Source: Sporosarcina sp. FSL K6-3457 (GTDB taxonomy: Bacteria; Bacillota; Bacilli; Bacillales_A; Planococcaceae). Taken from it: a DNA stretch of 64,000 nucleotides. How positions within the stretch are numbered: position 1 is the first letter of the stretch; each line of letters begins with the position of its first letter. The stretch is taken from assembly GCF_038007285.1 (NCBI RefSeq), contig NZ_JBBOWX010000001.1, forward strand, positions 2,683,501 to 2,747,500. Direction: 5' to 3'. The notes below the pieces were generated by a model. It saw only the letters and a program-made list of their open reading frames with translations. It ran no database searches and was not told the origin of the DNA. The position numbers and the translations under genes were made by a program. Below are positions 52,900 through 62,668 of this stretch, in pieces.

Positions 52900-53190
52900 T
52901 TACGGCAGTTCGATACGTTTTTTCTCTTTTGATTCTTTATATAATACAATAATACTACCAATCACTTGGACAACTTCAATACCCACCTCGTTATCAAGCT
53001 TTGCAGCAATATCGTTTTTGTCTTCCTCACAATTTTGTAAAATCGTTACTTTGATCAACTCTTTTGCTTCTAACGCTTCTTCAATTTGAGCAATAACTGA
53101 CTGTGTCAAGCCACTTTTCCCAATATGAACGAGCGGTTGTAAATGATTAGCGTTACTGCGTAAAAATCTTTTTTGTTTACCTGTTAACAT
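52900..53190 (-). CDS. yhbY: YhbY-like RNA-binding protein (CRM domain)
   Basis: 96 residues. LTGKQKRFLRSNANHLQPLVHIGKSG and KAKELIKV-type motif (EAKELIKVTIL). A CRM-domain protein of large-subunit assembly (yqeI in Bacillus). Confidence 0.95.
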   Translation of the reverse strand: MLTGKQKRFLRSNANHLQPLVHIGKSGLTQSVIAQIEEALEAKELIKVTILQNCEEDKNDIAAKLDNEVGIEVVQVIGSIIVLYKESKEKKRIELP

Positions 53191-53193
53191 GTG

Positions 53194-54021
53194 TTAACCT
53201 CCAAGAGATGTTGTTATTTTTTGTATCATTTTTTCTGTATTCGGTCGGACACCTGTCCATGTTTCAAAAGCGAGTGCACCTTGGTGGACAAACATACCGA
53301 CGCCATTCATCGTTTGTGCACCCTTTTTACGGGCTTCTGCAAGGAATTCAGTTGCAAGTGGGTTATAGATAATATCAGCAACAACAGTTCCTGCCACCAT
53401 GTTCTTCGGGTCTAACGGCATACCTGGTTGCGCAAAGTTCATGCCGACAGTCGTTGTTTGAACAATCAATCCAAATTCAGCAAGCGAGGACGCTGCCTCT
53501 TCGATCGTTAATACTTCCGAATTCGCTATACCTGCCGCCAATTGTTCAGCTTTCTCCATTGTTCGATTTGTAAATGAAATCGGTCCGTACCCCATGCTGT
53601 GGAGTCCATAAGCAATCCCCCGCGCCGCGCCACCAGCACCAATAATCAAAACTTTCTTCCCCTTGCACTGCACGCCATATGCTTCTTCTAGCGCCCGAAC
53701 AAAGCCCAGCCCGTCTGTATTAGATCCAACAAGCTTACCATCTGGCAGAACGTGAACCGTATTGACTGCGTCCATTAATTGAGCAGATGGTTCCAACTGG
53801 TCTAGAAATGGAATAATCGCACTTTTATGCGGTACCGTCACATTCCAACCGCTACAACCCAAATTTTTCAAGCCAGCTACAGCATCCTGAAATCCTGCTG
53901 CTGTTACATGAATCGGGATATACGAAGCATCGATGTCATTTTCTATAAACCAAGCATCATGCATTGCTGGAGACATCGACTGGGCGATTGGGTCTCCAAT
54001 AACGGCGTGCCATTTTTTCAT
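53194..54021 (-). CDS. aroE: Shikimate dehydrogenase
   Basis: 275 residues. GDPIAQSMSPAMHDAWF, WNVTVPHK, NTDGLGF and the Rossmann GAGGAARG. NADPH-linked reduction of dehydroshikimate. Confidence 0.97.
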   Translation of the reverse strand: MKKWHAVIGDPIAQSMSPAMHDAWFIENDIDASYIPIHVTAAGFQDAVAGLKNLGCSGWNVTVPHKSAIIPFLDQLEPSAQLMDAVNTVHVLPDGKLVGSNTDGLGFVRALEEAYGVQCKGKKVLIIGAGGAARGIAYGLHSMGYGPISFTNRTMEKAEQLAAGIANSEVLTIEEAASSLAEFGLIVQTTTVGMNFAQPGMPLDPKNMVAGTVVADIIYNPLATEFLAEARKKGAQTMNGVGMFVHQGALAFETWTGVRPNTEKMIQKITTSLGG

Positions 54022-54034
54022 AGGATGTTCCTCC

Positions 54035-55135
54035 TTAGATTAAGGCTGGTCGCAGAACAACATCGACGCCGCGCGGTGCATGAACGGCGACAACAACGCC
54101 CGGATGCTGGATTGTTACCCATCCAAGCCCCGAAATGACCAAATCCATTTTGCCTTTTTTAATCGAAAACTCATGACGCACGAATGGTGGTAGCTTCTCT
54201 AACGATTCACCAGACGGCGGCGATAATAGCTCACCTAAGTGTTCCTTATACAACGCATCTGCATTCGCTAACTTTGTCCGGTGAATCGGTAAATGATTGG
54301 ACACATGAATCGTAAAGGAAGAGCGATCCCCCGCTATAAAATCAAAACGAGCGAGTCCTCCAATATATAGCGTCTGTTCCGCATTCAGCTGGAACACCTT
54401 TGGCTTAATTTCTTTTTTAGGTGTGATAGCTTTCAAATCCTGCGCATCAAGATAATGGGCAATCTGGTGATCGTTGATGATCCCTGGTGTATCGTAAATT
54501 GCCTTCCCATCATCTAGTGGAATTTCAACAAGGTCCAGTGTTGTTCCTGGGAAATGAGAAGTCGTAATGACCTCCCCAATACCTGTCACACTTTTAATAA
54601 TCCGATTGATGAACGTCGATTTTCCGACATTTGTACAGCCGACCACATAGACATCCTTACCATGACGATGTGTATCAATGGCTGTTAGCGCCTCTTCCAT
54701 TCCTTTTCCTGTATGAGCAGAAACGAGTAACACGTCAATCGGCTTCAAGCCTAGTTTCGCTGCCTCTGTCTTCATCCAGTTAATCAAACGATTTGGATTC
54801 AATGATTTCGGTAATATATCTGCTTTATTGCCAATCAGTAAAATATCTTTCTGACCTACAAAACGGTGTAAGCCATTGATCCAGCTACCATTGAAATCAA
54901 AAATATCGACAACTTTGACGACCAAGCCATCTTTCTGACCAATGCCATTCAAGATATTGAGAAAATCATCACCTGATAATGAGACAGGCTGCAATTCATT
55001 ATAATTACGCAGTCGGAAACAACGTTTGCAAATGACGTCTTCTTTTTCTAACGATGCAGGAGGCGCATACCCCTCTATTTTCGGATTGTCGGTCTGAATC
55101 GTAATGCCACAACCAATACATTTTATGTCTTCCAA
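54035..55135 (-). CDS. yqeH: Ribosome biogenesis GTPase YqeH
   Basis: 366 residues from a TTG behind GGGAGG, the B. subtilis length. N-terminal zinc finger (CIGCG, CKRCFRLRN), circularly permuted GTPase (NKADILP before GCTNVGKSTFIN and DTPG), C-terminal RNA-binding part. Needed for 30S assembly. Confidence 0.96.
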   Translation of the reverse strand: MEDIKCIGCGITIQTDNPKIEGYAPPASLEKEDVICKRCFRLRNYNELQPVSLSGDDFLNILNGIGQKDGLVVKVVDIFDFNGSWINGLHRFVGQKDILLIGNKADILPKSLNPNRLINWMKTEAAKLGLKPIDVLLVSAHTGKGMEEALTAIDTHRHGKDVYVVGCTNVGKSTFINRIIKSVTGIGEVITTSHFPGTTLDLVEIPLDDGKAIYDTPGIINDHQIAHYLDAQDLKAITPKKEIKPKVFQLNAEQTLYIGGLARFDFIAGDRSSFTIHVSNHLPIHRTKLANADALYKEHLGELLSPPSGESLEKLPPFVRHEFSIKKGKMDLVISGLGWVTIQHPGVVVAVHAPRGVDVVLRPALI

Positions 55136-55137
55136 AC

Positions 55138-55662
55138 TTATTCCTCCCACTTCAACAGGCCTTTACGTTTCAAATTAGCCATAATTCTTCTTTCCATCAT
55201 TCGGTTAAACTTTGTAAAGAAGCCATCAGAGTTCGCCACTGGCACAACAAGTATTGTGTGCAAGCCTGCTCTGTTACCGCCTAAAATATCGGTCATCATC
55301 TGGTCACCGATGAAAACCGCTTGCTCTTTTTGGATACCCATAGTGGTAAGCGCCTTATTAAAAGACTTCTTGAGTGGCTTACGCGCCTCACAAATAAATG
55401 GAATACCGAGCGGATCACAAAATGCTTTGACCCGCACATTATTGTTATTCGAAACAATCATCACTTGTATGCCAACATCTCTCATGGATGTCACCCAGTC
55501 AATAATTTCAGCAGTTGCATGGGGGCGGTCCCATTCAACAAGTGTATTGTCTAGATCGGTAATAATACCTTTAACGCCTCGGGCCACTAGTTTCTCTGGT
55601 TGAATATGAAAAACGCTTTTGACGTATTCACCTGGCAAAAAATTGTTATACACGTTATCCAC
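55138..55662 (-). CDS. yqeG: YqeG family HAD phosphatase
   Basis: 174 residues. TDLDNTLVEW, VSNNN and FIGDQMMTDILGGNR are HAD motifs I-IV (III A class). First gene of the yqe operon, upstream of yqeH by two bases. Substrate unknown. Confidence 0.94.
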   Translation of the reverse strand: MDNVYNNFLPGEYVKSVFHIQPEKLVARGVKGIITDLDNTLVEWDRPHATAEIIDWVTSMRDVGIQVMIVSNNNNVRVKAFCDPLGIPFICEARKPLKKSFNKALTTMGIQKEQAVFIGDQMMTDILGGNRAGLHTILVVPVANSDGFFTKFNRMMERRIMANLKRKGLLKWEE

Positions 55663-55858
55663 TCCGATATAGTACTGTTTCTGAAATGATTATAACATAA
55701 TCATGCACTTTACACGCGTTGTTGAACAAAAGCGTCTGGCGCCCGGAGTATAGACGAGAAAATACGGACATCCTGTATCGCCTGTCCGACTAAAAAATCG
55801 GTGATATGGCAGGACCCGACCGCATATGCTGTCATACAACGACACAGGAGGTGGCCCG

Positions 55859-56560
55859 ATGAGCGGGTTTGTCATGGCAATTGTACAGCTATGGCTCGAA
55901 GTTCCTGCAGTGATCGGCTATATTCGAGGGCAGGCTTTCCAGCGTCCCCTTTCGAAGGAAGAAGAAGCAGCTTGCCTACAACGCCTTGCAGAAGGCGATG
56001 AGGACGCTAGAGACGAACTGATTGAACGCAATATGCGCCTTGTTGCTCACATCGTAAAAAAATTCCATCCAAAACACGAATTGCTTGATGATTATATCTC
56101 CATTGGAACCATCGGACTCATGAAAGCCGTGAACAGTTTCACACCCGACCGCAAAACAAAACTTGCCACGTACGCCGCTCGCTGTATTGAAAATGAAATA
56201 CTGATGTATTTGCGCACGCAGAAAAAAGTTCAAAAGGACGTTTCCCTCTTCGATCCAATCGGTATGGATAAAGACGGTCAATCACTGCAAATTGCAGATT
56301 TGCTTCAAACGGATGATGAAACCCCCGTCGAAGCAGTCGAGCACAAGGAACGCAAAGAAAGATTATATCGCCATCTCGGGAAACTGGATGGCCGGGAACT
56401 CGAAATCATTCAAAGACGCTACGGTTTGCTAGACGATCAACCGATGACGCAAAAAGAAATCGCCGAACAGCTCGATATTTCCAGAAGCTACGTCTCCCGC
56501 ATCGAAAAACGTGCAATCGTTAAATTGTATCAGCTATTTAAGCATGAATACAACGAATAA
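55859..56560 (+). CDS. sigK: RNA polymerase sigma factor SigK, uninterrupted
   Basis: 233 residues; ATG behind AGGAGGTG. A hydrophobic pro-sequence (GFVMAIVQLWLEVPAVIGYI) precedes the mature start, so activation by SpoIVFB-type cleavage is likely. Region 2 (NMRLVAHIVKKF, DDYISIGTIGLMKAV) and region 4 (SRSYVSRIEKRA). The gene is continuous, without the skin-type insertion of B. subtilis. Alone on the plus strand. Confidence 0.97.
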   Translation: MSGFVMAIVQLWLEVPAVIGYIRGQAFQRPLSKEEEAACLQRLAEGDEDARDELIERNMRLVAHIVKKFHPKHELLDDYISIGTIGLMKAVNSFTPDRKTKLATYAARCIENEILMYLRTQKKVQKDVSLFDPIGMDKDGQSLQIADLLQTDDETPVEAVEHKERKERLYRHLGKLDGRELEIIQRRYGLLDDQPMTQKEIAEQLDISRSYVSRIEKRAIVKLYQLFKHEYNE

Positions 56561-56612
56561 AGAAATGCAGAAGCCCCTAGTCGCTAGAGCTTGACACCGA
56601 TAAAAAAACAAA

Positions 56613-56662
56613 AAGGCGTTTCCATGCGGGAGTGATCCCAGCACAGGAAACGCCTCTTCTTT
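56613..56662 (+). terminator. sigK terminator
   Basis: AGGCGTTTCC pairs with GGAAACGCCT around a 21-base loop, then TCTTCTTTTA. Confidence 0.85.
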
Positions 56663-56753
56663 TATCTGAATTCAGCAGAAACTCCCTATTCTAGGGGGAG
56701 AAATTAAGTTTTATTTCTCCTTAGTGGCAGGATGAATGCAAGATGCCTTTTAT

Positions 56754-56876
56754 TCAGCGGGAGTTCAAATTCCCGCTGACTCCAGATAAAGCCTCCGGCG
56801 GATGTCACGGATTTTTAGGGAAGCTTTTCGAGCTCGCTCGAAAAAATCCGGACGCAATTACGCCGAGGCGTAATTG
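56754..56876 (+). repeat. Multi-hairpin intergenic repeat, copy 1
   Basis: Order: hairpin a (TCAGCGGGA/TCCCGCTGA), a GATAAAGCCTCCGGCGGATG linker with TGTCACGG, a long hairpin c (GGATTTTT ... AAAAATCC enclosing TTTCGAGC/GCTCGAAA), hairpin d (CAATTACGCC/GGCGTAATTG, 56,855-56,876). Copy 2 at 61,748 has the same parts inverted. Not coding. Confidence 0.8.
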
Positions 56877-56881
56877 ATTAC

Positions 56882-56962
56882 TCAATCCGCACGAACCTCA
56901 CGGGAAATAACGACTGCAATGATTGTTGATGCGATAAACACACCTGTCATTAGAAATAACAT
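56882..56962 (-). CDS. 26-residue small membrane protein
   Basis: ATG nine bases after AAGGAGGG. MLFLMTGVFIASTIIAVVI, then a charged end SREVRAD: a single membrane helix with a basic cytoplasmic tail. A strong ribosome binding site and its own spacing from neighbours support it. No family recognised. Confidence 0.6.
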   Translation of the reverse strand: MLFLMTGVFIASTIIAVVISREVRAD

Positions 56963-57027
56963 GTGAAATCCCTCCTTGAAGATGTATAAATAAGAACTAT
57001 CTATACATCTATCTTATCATGAAACAC

Positions 57028-57720
57028 TCAAAGTTTCGAGATAGCTTTTAAAACAATATCCGTTGAATGGCGAGCCGCAATTGGAAGGAACTCATCGAAG
57101 CTAATCGATGATTCTTTGCCTGCGATATCTGATAACGCACGAATTACAACGAACGGCGTACCGAATTGATGACAAACTTGTGCAACAGCCGCTGCTTCCA
57201 TCTCTGCCGCAATCATCGTCGGGAATTGCTTCTTCACTTTATCAACATGCTCAGCATCGCTCATAAACGTATCCCCAGAAGCAATTAGCCCTGTCGCATG
57301 TGCATGCTCTCCGAGTTCCTCAACAGCAGCACGCGCTACGTCAATCAGCTTTTCATCTGAGCGATATGCTGCAGGTTGTCCAGGTACTTGACCAAGCTCA
57401 TAACCAAATGCTGTCACATCGACATCATGATGACGTACTTCATCAGAAATCACAACCGTGCCTACTTCAAGGGATTCTAAGAAGCCACCTGCTGACCCTG
57501 TATTCAATACGACATCTGGCTTAAAATTATTCAAAAGAAGCGTCGTTGCCATAGCTGCATTCACTTTACCAATACCACTTTTCACAAGAATCACCGTATG
57601 TTCGCCAATTTGTCCATTGATGAATTCACAACCCGCAACTGTTGTTACTTGACCTGAACCGACTTCTTCTCGTAAAAGTTCTACTTCTTCTTCCATTGCA
57701 CCAATCACTGCGATTTTCAT
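57028..57720 (-). CDS. mtnN: 5'-methylthioadenosine/S-adenosylhomocysteine nucleosidase
   Basis: 230 residues. MKIAVIGAMEEEVELLRE, NTGSAGGF and AEMEAAAVAQV with IRALSDIAG are the Pfs motifs; the catalytic Asp lies in the last. Cleaves MTA and SAH to recycle methionine and remove SAM by-products. Confidence 0.97.
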   Translation of the reverse strand: MKIAVIGAMEEEVELLREEVGSGQVTTVAGCEFINGQIGEHTVILVKSGIGKVNAAMATTLLLNNFKPDVVLNTGSAGGFLESLEVGTVVISDEVRHHDVDVTAFGYELGQVPGQPAAYRSDEKLIDVARAAVEELGEHAHATGLIASGDTFMSDAEHVDKVKKQFPTMIAAEMEAAAVAQVCHQFGTPFVVIRALSDIAGKESSISFDEFLPIAARHSTDIVLKAISKL

Positions 57721-57756
57721 GCTATTCCCTCCAACCGTTTCTTTACGCTCTATCTC

Positions 57757-58497
57757 TTAATACTCAAAGTCCAACGTCTTCAAAACGTCCATTTTAACAG
57801 GCTTCCACCCTTCGCCATCTACCCACTCTAAATAGACACGATATTTTTCTTCTTTATCCCTTGATGAAACAATTCCTATCGACTTTTGCGGGTCTCCACC
57901 ATTTTTGATTTTCAAAAAAAGCATCGATTCTTGAGGTAACCCAGTGGCATAGGCAAGTGCTTGCTGTTTTTCCACCCAGTCAACAGATTTCCCATCATAC
58001 TGTGATGCATGTTCGCCTGATTGAGTCGTGCCAATTGGTTTCCACGCTGCACTTATAATTGTCTCAGCGATGATATCATCATCGGACGTGAGGTAAGTAA
58101 CCGAACCTCCACTTTCAGGTTCATCTTCCTTTTCCACTTCAGCCTCTACATCTACTTCAGCTTCTTGCTTCGGCGTAGATGCTTCCGTTTCACCAGATGC
58201 TTCTCCGCTGAATGATTCAGACGTGCTGTCCTCTGCTTCAAAATCATCTTCTTCGATAGCAGGTTCGTCTTCAATCACCGGGTTGTCAGTCTCTTCTGAC
58301 TGAATGTCAGCACCATCTGTTGTGATCAATTCCTCGTCAGCCATTTGTTCATCGTCTTCATTTCCAAGAAATATCGTCGCAGCCACAATGATAATGAGTA
58401 GGACAACAACTCCAATCAAGCTATTCAACATAATACTCGAACGTTTTCGATTTTTGTTACGTCCCGATCTTGAAAAATCAGGTCCTCTTTCAGTCAT
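57757..58497 (-). CDS. yrrS: YrrS family protein (DUF1510)
   Basis: 246 residues. A basic N-terminus (RSGRNKNRKRSS), membrane anchor (~23-43), a long acidic Glu/Asp-rich linker (~45-125) and a conserved C-terminal domain (DWVEKQQALAYATGLPQESM). Sporulation-linked in B. subtilis, beside pbpI; here no pbpI follows. Confidence 0.88.
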   Translation of the reverse strand: MTERGPDFSRSGRNKNRKRSSIMLNSLIGVVVLLIIIVAATIFLGNEDDEQMADEELITTDGADIQSEETDNPVIEDEPAIEEDDFEAEDSTSESFSGEASGETEASTPKQEAEVDVEAEVEKEDEPESGGSVTYLTSDDDIIAETIISAAWKPIGTTQSGEHASQYDGKSVDWVEKQQALAYATGLPQESMLFLKIKNGGDPQKSIGIVSSRDKEEKYRVYLEWVDGEGWKPVKMDVLKTLDFEY

Positions 58498-58583
58498 ATG
58501 TCATCATCCTCCATTTTCATTTCGTTAGCTATTCACACTATAAAATGACGATTCCCAAGAAAATTTGTTTCTCCTAAATGGTG

Positions 58584-58612
58584 AAAAAACCACCCTCAAT
58601 GACGAAGGTGGC
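58584..58612 (-). terminator. greA terminator
   Basis: GCCACCT/AGGGTGG with T6 on the minus strand. Confidence 0.75.
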
Positions 58613-58622
58613 TATTGACACT

Positions 58623-59099
58623 TCATTTTATTTCAACAATGATAACCAACATTTCTCCACCTGGAGTCATAATTTTTACTTCGTCGTCTTTGCGACGGCC
58701 TATCAATCCTTTAGCAATCGGTGAATCATTTGAAATGAGTCCTTCGATTGGATTAGCTTCAGCAGAACCGACAATCGTATATGTCTCTTCATCGCCATCT
58801 GGCAACTCTTTAAATGTAACCGTTTTCCCGAGTCGCACTTCATCGGTATTCAGCTCATCTTCAGTAATAATAACCGAATTACGAATCATCGACTCAAGCG
58901 ATGAAATTTTACCTTCTAGGAAACCTTGGTCTTCTTTGGCAGAATCGTATTCCGAGTTCTCTGAAAGGTCGCCGTAACTACGTGCAATTTTAATACGTTC
59001 GACGATTTCCTTGCGCTTAACCGTTTTTAAAAACTCAAGCTCTTCTTCTAATTTTTGTTTACCTGCTACAGTCATTGGAAACTTCTTCTCTGTAATCAT
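58623..59099 (-). CDS. greA: Transcription elongation factor GreA
   Basis: 158 residues. [38 protein letters not shown] (coiled-coil tip) and [20 protein letters not shown]. Stimulates cleavage by stalled RNA polymerase. Confidence 0.98.
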   Translation of the reverse strand: MITEKKFPMTVAGKQKLEEELEFLKTVKRKEIVERIKIARSYGDLSENSEYDSAKEDQGFLEGKISSLESMIRNSVIITEDELNTDEVRLGKTVTFKELPDGDEETYTIVGSAEANPIEGLISNDSPIAKGLIGRRKDDEVKIMTPGGEMLVIIVEIK

Positions 59100-59201
59100 T
59101 TCACAACACTCCTCATATTCCTGTTCATAAAAATACTATGCCACTCCTGCGATAGGTATGCGACATAGTGTTCATCTGTATAGAATTCTGTCATCATCAT
59201 A

Positions 59202-59840
59202 TTACAGTTTCGTTCCAGATTCAAGAATTGTTTTTATTTTTGTAACCATTAAGTCAATTGCAACTTCATTATGCCCGCCTTCCGGGATGATAATATCGGC
59301 ATATCTCTTCGTTGGTTCAATGAATTGATTATGCATCGGGCGAACGACTGACAAATACTGATCGATGACCGATTCAATGGTACGGCCCCGCTCATTAATA
59401 TCCCTCATAATACGACGAATAATACGTAAATCAGCGTCTGTATCAACGAATAACTTAATATTCATCAGTTCACGCAGGCGAGCATCTTCGAGCACTAAAA
59501 TCCCCTCCAGGATAATGACATCCTGTGGTTCGATGTGTATTGTCTCGTCAGACCGTGTATGTAATGAATAATTGTACACGGGTTTCTCTACTGATTTCCG
59601 CTGAAGAAGCTCCTCTACATGACTAATCAACAAATCTGTGTCAAACGCTAATGGATGATCATAATTTGTTTCTAGCCGTTCTTCAAACGCTAAGTGAGAC
59701 TGATCTTTGTAATAATAATCCTGTTCTATTACGACGACAGAATGCTCTTTGAATACATCATAGATTGAATGGGTAACGCTTGTCTTACCGGATCCCGAAC
59801 CACCGGCGATACCGATGACGAGAGGTTTTCTAGATTGCAT
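59202..59840 (-). CDS. udk: Uridine kinase
   Basis: 212 residues. P-loop [31 protein letters not shown] and [17 protein letters not shown] are family motifs. Salvages uridine and cytidine. The U32 peptidase genes found next to it in B. subtilis are absent. Confidence 0.97.
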   Translation of the reverse strand: MQSRKPLVIGIAGGSGSGKTSVTHSIYDVFKEHSVVVIEQDYYYKDQSHLAFEERLETNYDHPLAFDTDLLISHVEELLQRKSVEKPVYNYSLHTRSDETIHIEPQDVIILEGILVLEDARLRELMNIKLFVDTDADLRIIRRIMRDINERGRTIESVIDQYLSVVRPMHNQFIEPTKRYADIIIPEGGHNEVAIDLMVTKIKTILESGTKL

Positions 59841-59864
59841 GTCTAACTTCTCCTTAGCCTATCA

Positions 59865-60500
59865 TTATTTCTTCACTGCGATTAATAATCCATCCCCGAC
59901 AGGTAATAGCGATGTTTCGTAATCTGGATGAGCCATAATCCATGCAGTAAATTCTTTTAAATTACGTATCATCGTGCGATTACGCCTCGGTATTTCTTGT
60001 TCATCGTACAGCACGACGCCGTGCATGAACATATTGTCGCAGTAGATAACGCCCCCAGTTGCAACAATTGGCGAATACTTTTCGAAAAAACGTTTATATT
60101 GCCCTTTGGCAGCATCGATGAACAGCGCATCATATGATTGATTGAAGATAACGGCTTCTTCTGTCAGCAGCGCGTCTGCTTCAATAATGGTAATCCGCTC
60201 GCCCAATCCACTGCGGGTAATATAATCGACAGCTTTTACGTATCTCGCGGTGTCTCGTTCAATCGTTACGACAGAGGCTTCTGGCAGTGCCTCTGCAATT
60301 CGAATCGCAGAGTAGCCGATAGCACTGCCAATTTCAAGGATTCTTTGTGGCTGTTGAATGCGTAATAGGCTGATAAACAGCTCCATACCGCCCCTGTCCA
60401 TAATCGGTACATGATGCGTTGCCGCATACTGCTCCATCTCAACGACAAATGGACCTTGCTCTTTGTTAAATTCGGCTACATATGCCGCATACTTACTCAT
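59865..60500 (-). CDS. yrrM: O-methyltransferase (YrrM)
   Basis: 211 residues. ILEIGSAIGYSAIRIAEALP is SAM motif I; DALFIDAAKGQYKRFFE and YCDNMFMHG carry the metal-binding acids. In Bacillus it modifies the wobble-uridine of tRNA (TrmR activity, mcmo5U path). Confidence 0.95.
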   Translation of the reverse strand: MSKYAAYVAEFNKEQGPFVVEMEQYAATHHVPIMDRGGMELFISLLRIQQPQRILEIGSAIGYSAIRIAEALPEASVVTIERDTARYVKAVDYITRSGLGERITIIEADALLTEEAVIFNQSYDALFIDAAKGQYKRFFEKYSPIVATGGVIYCDNMFMHGVVLYDEQEIPRRNRTMIRNLKEFTAWIMAHPDYETSLLPVGDGLLIAVKK

Positions 60501-60510
60501 GCTGTTCCTC

Positions 60511-61635
60511 TCAGTCTCCGGATAAATAAAGGTCCCGGTTTTTCAAATGTTGATCGTACGAATCGGTGAAATGGTTGACACCTTGCTTATCTGCTAAGAA
60601 ATAAAGATAGTCTGTCTGCGAAGGATCGATAACCGCTTCGAGTGACGACTTTCCTGCTCCGGCAATTGGGCCAGGTGGTAAACCTTTATTGACATACGTA
60701 TTATAGGGATCTTGCACTTCCAAATCCGCATAGAGAACTCGATCCTTATGCTCCCCTAGTGCGTACAGGACTGTTGGATCCGTTTGTAATGGCATGTCAA
60801 TCTTCAGACGATTGTAAAATACGCTTGCAATCGTTTCTCTATCCGACTGTGCTGTCGCCTCTTCCTCCAGTAAGGAAGCGAACGTCAGCAGCCAGTGTAC
60901 TGATTTCTCTTCTCTTTGAAGAAAGTCGAAGAAAGGCGTGACATTTGTTGCGGTTGCTTGAATCATCGTGTCAACAACCGTCGCAACAGTAGGCTTTTCC
61001 TCATAAAAAGGATATGTCGCTGGGAATAAATACCCCTCTAAAGGATATTTGATATTTTCAGCTTGGATATCCTCTGTCAAAATGGTTGAATATTTACCCA
61101 TTAGCATACTAATCGTTGCTTCGTCATTGACATAATCCAGAAATTCTTTTTCAGGAATCCCTGTGCGTTTTTCAATAACCGTAGCAATTTGCTTGAGGGT
61201 TAACCCTTCCGGAACCGTCATGGTGAATACAGGCTCTCTGTACACTCTTCCAGTTTTCAGACTTTCAATTAACTCATCCAACGTCATGGCCTTTGTCAAA
61301 TCATACGTCCCTGCCTGAAATTGCGATTCATTATTGAATTTTGCATAATACTTAAAGATGCGTGCATCCTTAATAATTCCTTTTTCGGCTAATTTAGCCG
61401 AAATCGTATCCAGACCCGAACCGATTGGAATTTCTACTTCAATCACTTCCTCGGAATCTGGATCGATCGGTTGCAGTGCACCTGTTATGTACTTATAGAC
61501 AGAACGACCACCAATAAGTCCAACAATCAGAACAACTAGCGTTATGACAAGAACAATTCGCCGAACGATTTTCACTTCTTTCTTCTTTTCACGCATCCGT
61601 TCGAACATAACATCCTTTTTCGAACCGTTCTCCAT
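60511..61635 (-). CDS. mltG: Endolytic transglycosylase MltG
   Basis: 374 residues; ATG behind GAGGTGG. N-terminal basic part, one membrane helix (~27-48), LysM-like region and YceG domain with LLTFASLLEEEA and the catalytic Glu there, plus YNTYVNKGLPPGPI. Ends nascent glycan strands. Confidence 0.96.
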   Translation of the reverse strand: MENGSKKDVMFERMREKKKEVKIVRRIVLVITLVVLIVGLIGGRSVYKYITGALQPIDPDSEEVIEVEIPIGSGLDTISAKLAEKGIIKDARIFKYYAKFNNESQFQAGTYDLTKAMTLDELIESLKTGRVYREPVFTMTVPEGLTLKQIATVIEKRTGIPEKEFLDYVNDEATISMLMGKYSTILTEDIQAENIKYPLEGYLFPATYPFYEEKPTVATVVDTMIQATATNVTPFFDFLQREEKSVHWLLTFASLLEEEATAQSDRETIASVFYNRLKIDMPLQTDPTVLYALGEHKDRVLYADLEVQDPYNTYVNKGLPPGPIAGAGKSSLEAVIDPSQTDYLYFLADKQGVNHFTDSYDQHLKNRDLYLSGD

Positions 61636-61705
61636 GCGTAATCCACCTCTTTCAATTGAGCATCGACCATAGCCCCTGTAAAATGAAATGTATGTCACAT
61701 CAATG

Positions 61706-61735
61706 CAAAAAACGGAACGGTCTGCACCGTCCCGT
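61706..61735 (-). terminator. Terminator upstream of mltG
   Basis: ACGGGACGGT pairs with ACCGTTCCGT, then T6 on the minus strand. It ends the ireB-ruvX-yrzB transcript. Confidence 0.8.
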
Positions 61736-61747
61736 CCGTGCACTTAT

Positions 61748-61875
61748 CAATTACGCCTTGGCGTAATTGCGTCCAGATTTTGAATCGAGCTTGCTCGATT
61801 GACTCCTTTCAAAATCTGTGACATCCGCCGGAGGCTTTATCTTCATTCAGCGGGCGTTTAAACACCCGCTGAACA
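61748..61875 (-). repeat. Multi-hairpin intergenic repeat, copy 2 (inverted)
   Basis: Same elements as copy 1 in reverse order: CAATTACGCC/GGCGTAATTG, AGATTTTG ... CAAAATCT enclosing ATCGAGC/GCTCGAT, TGACATCCGCCGGAGGCTTTATC, TTCAGCGGG/CCCGCTGAA. The rest of 61,636-61,941 contains the mltG-side terminator and a CCACC/GGTGG hairpin at about 61,903. Confidence 0.8.
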
Positions 61876-61941
61876 AGAAAACAAAATCGCATTCATCTCT
61901 CCACCTATAAAGGTGGGAGTCTTTTGCTGAATGAAGATAAA

Positions 61942-62238
61942 TTACTCTTCGTCTTCGTCCTCTTCTGCAAGGAACGTGTTTAACATTTCTTCGATCATTT
62001 CCCATTCTGCGTCATCTTCGATTGGCATCAATTCGCCATCCTCATTGTCTTCAGAAGGAATGAATGAAGATGCGTGGATTTCGACTTCTTCATCGTCCTC
62101 TGTATCCTCTTCACCTAATACATGATACAGCACATATGATTTACCGAATTCCTCTGAATCGAATGTAAAAATAACCTCACATACATGCTCAATTCCATTC
62201 TCGTCTACAATCGTCATTGTCTCTTGTCCGTGTTCCAT
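61942..62238 (-). CDS. yrzB: DUF1292 protein (YrzB)
   Basis: 98 residues, very acidic. [23 protein letters not shown] and SYVLYHVL fit DUF1292. Third gene after ireB and ruvX in the Bacillus order. Role unknown. ATG behind AGAGGTG. Confidence 0.92.
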   Translation of the reverse strand: MEHGQETMTIVDENGIEHVCEVIFTFDSEEFGKSYVLYHVLGEEDTEDDEEVEIHASSFIPSEDNEDGELMPIEDDAEWEMIEEMLNTFLAEEDEDEE

Positions 62239-62251
62239 TCCGATCACCTCT

Positions 62252-62668
62252 TCAATTTTTTGAATCAAGATACCCTTGGAGTATCATGATTGCTGCCATC
62301 TTATCAATGACAGTCTTTCTTTTTTTACGACTCACATCTGCATCTATTAATACACGCTCTGCTGCCATCGTCGTCAATCGCTCATCCCATAATATAGCTG
62401 GGAAACCGAATGTATCTGTTAAAAGTTCCGCATACATTTCAGATGCTTCGCCTCTCGGTCCGACTGTATTATTCATATTTTTAGGGTAGCCCACTACAAA
62501 TCCAGTCACATCGTATTCTTTTACAAGCTCCTGGATTCTTTCCATGCCAAACTGGCCGGCACTTTCATCGATCTTTATCGTTTCAATGCCCTGGGCTGTC
62601 CACCCAAGCGCATCACTGATCGCAACGCCGACCGTTTTGGTCCCTACATCCAATCCCATTGTCCTCAA
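62252..62668 (-). CDS. ruvX: RuvX/YqgF family protein
   Basis: 138 residues. [19 protein letters not shown] and [15 protein letters not shown], then LWDERLTT. RNase H-fold nuclease of the pre-16S rRNA/Holliday junction family (yrrK). Overlaps ireB by four bases. Confidence 0.95.
   Translation of the reverse strand: MRTMGLDVGTKTVGVAISDALGWTAQGIETIKIDESAGQFGMERIQELVKEYDVTGFVVGYPKNMNNTVGPRGEASEMYAELLTDTFGFPAILWDERLTTMAAERVLIDADVSRKKRKTVIDKMAAIMILQGYLDSKN

Noticed and set aside
55859..56560. Possible skin-like interruption of sigK
   Set aside because: The gene is continuous from pro-sequence to region 4; the prophage is elsewhere.
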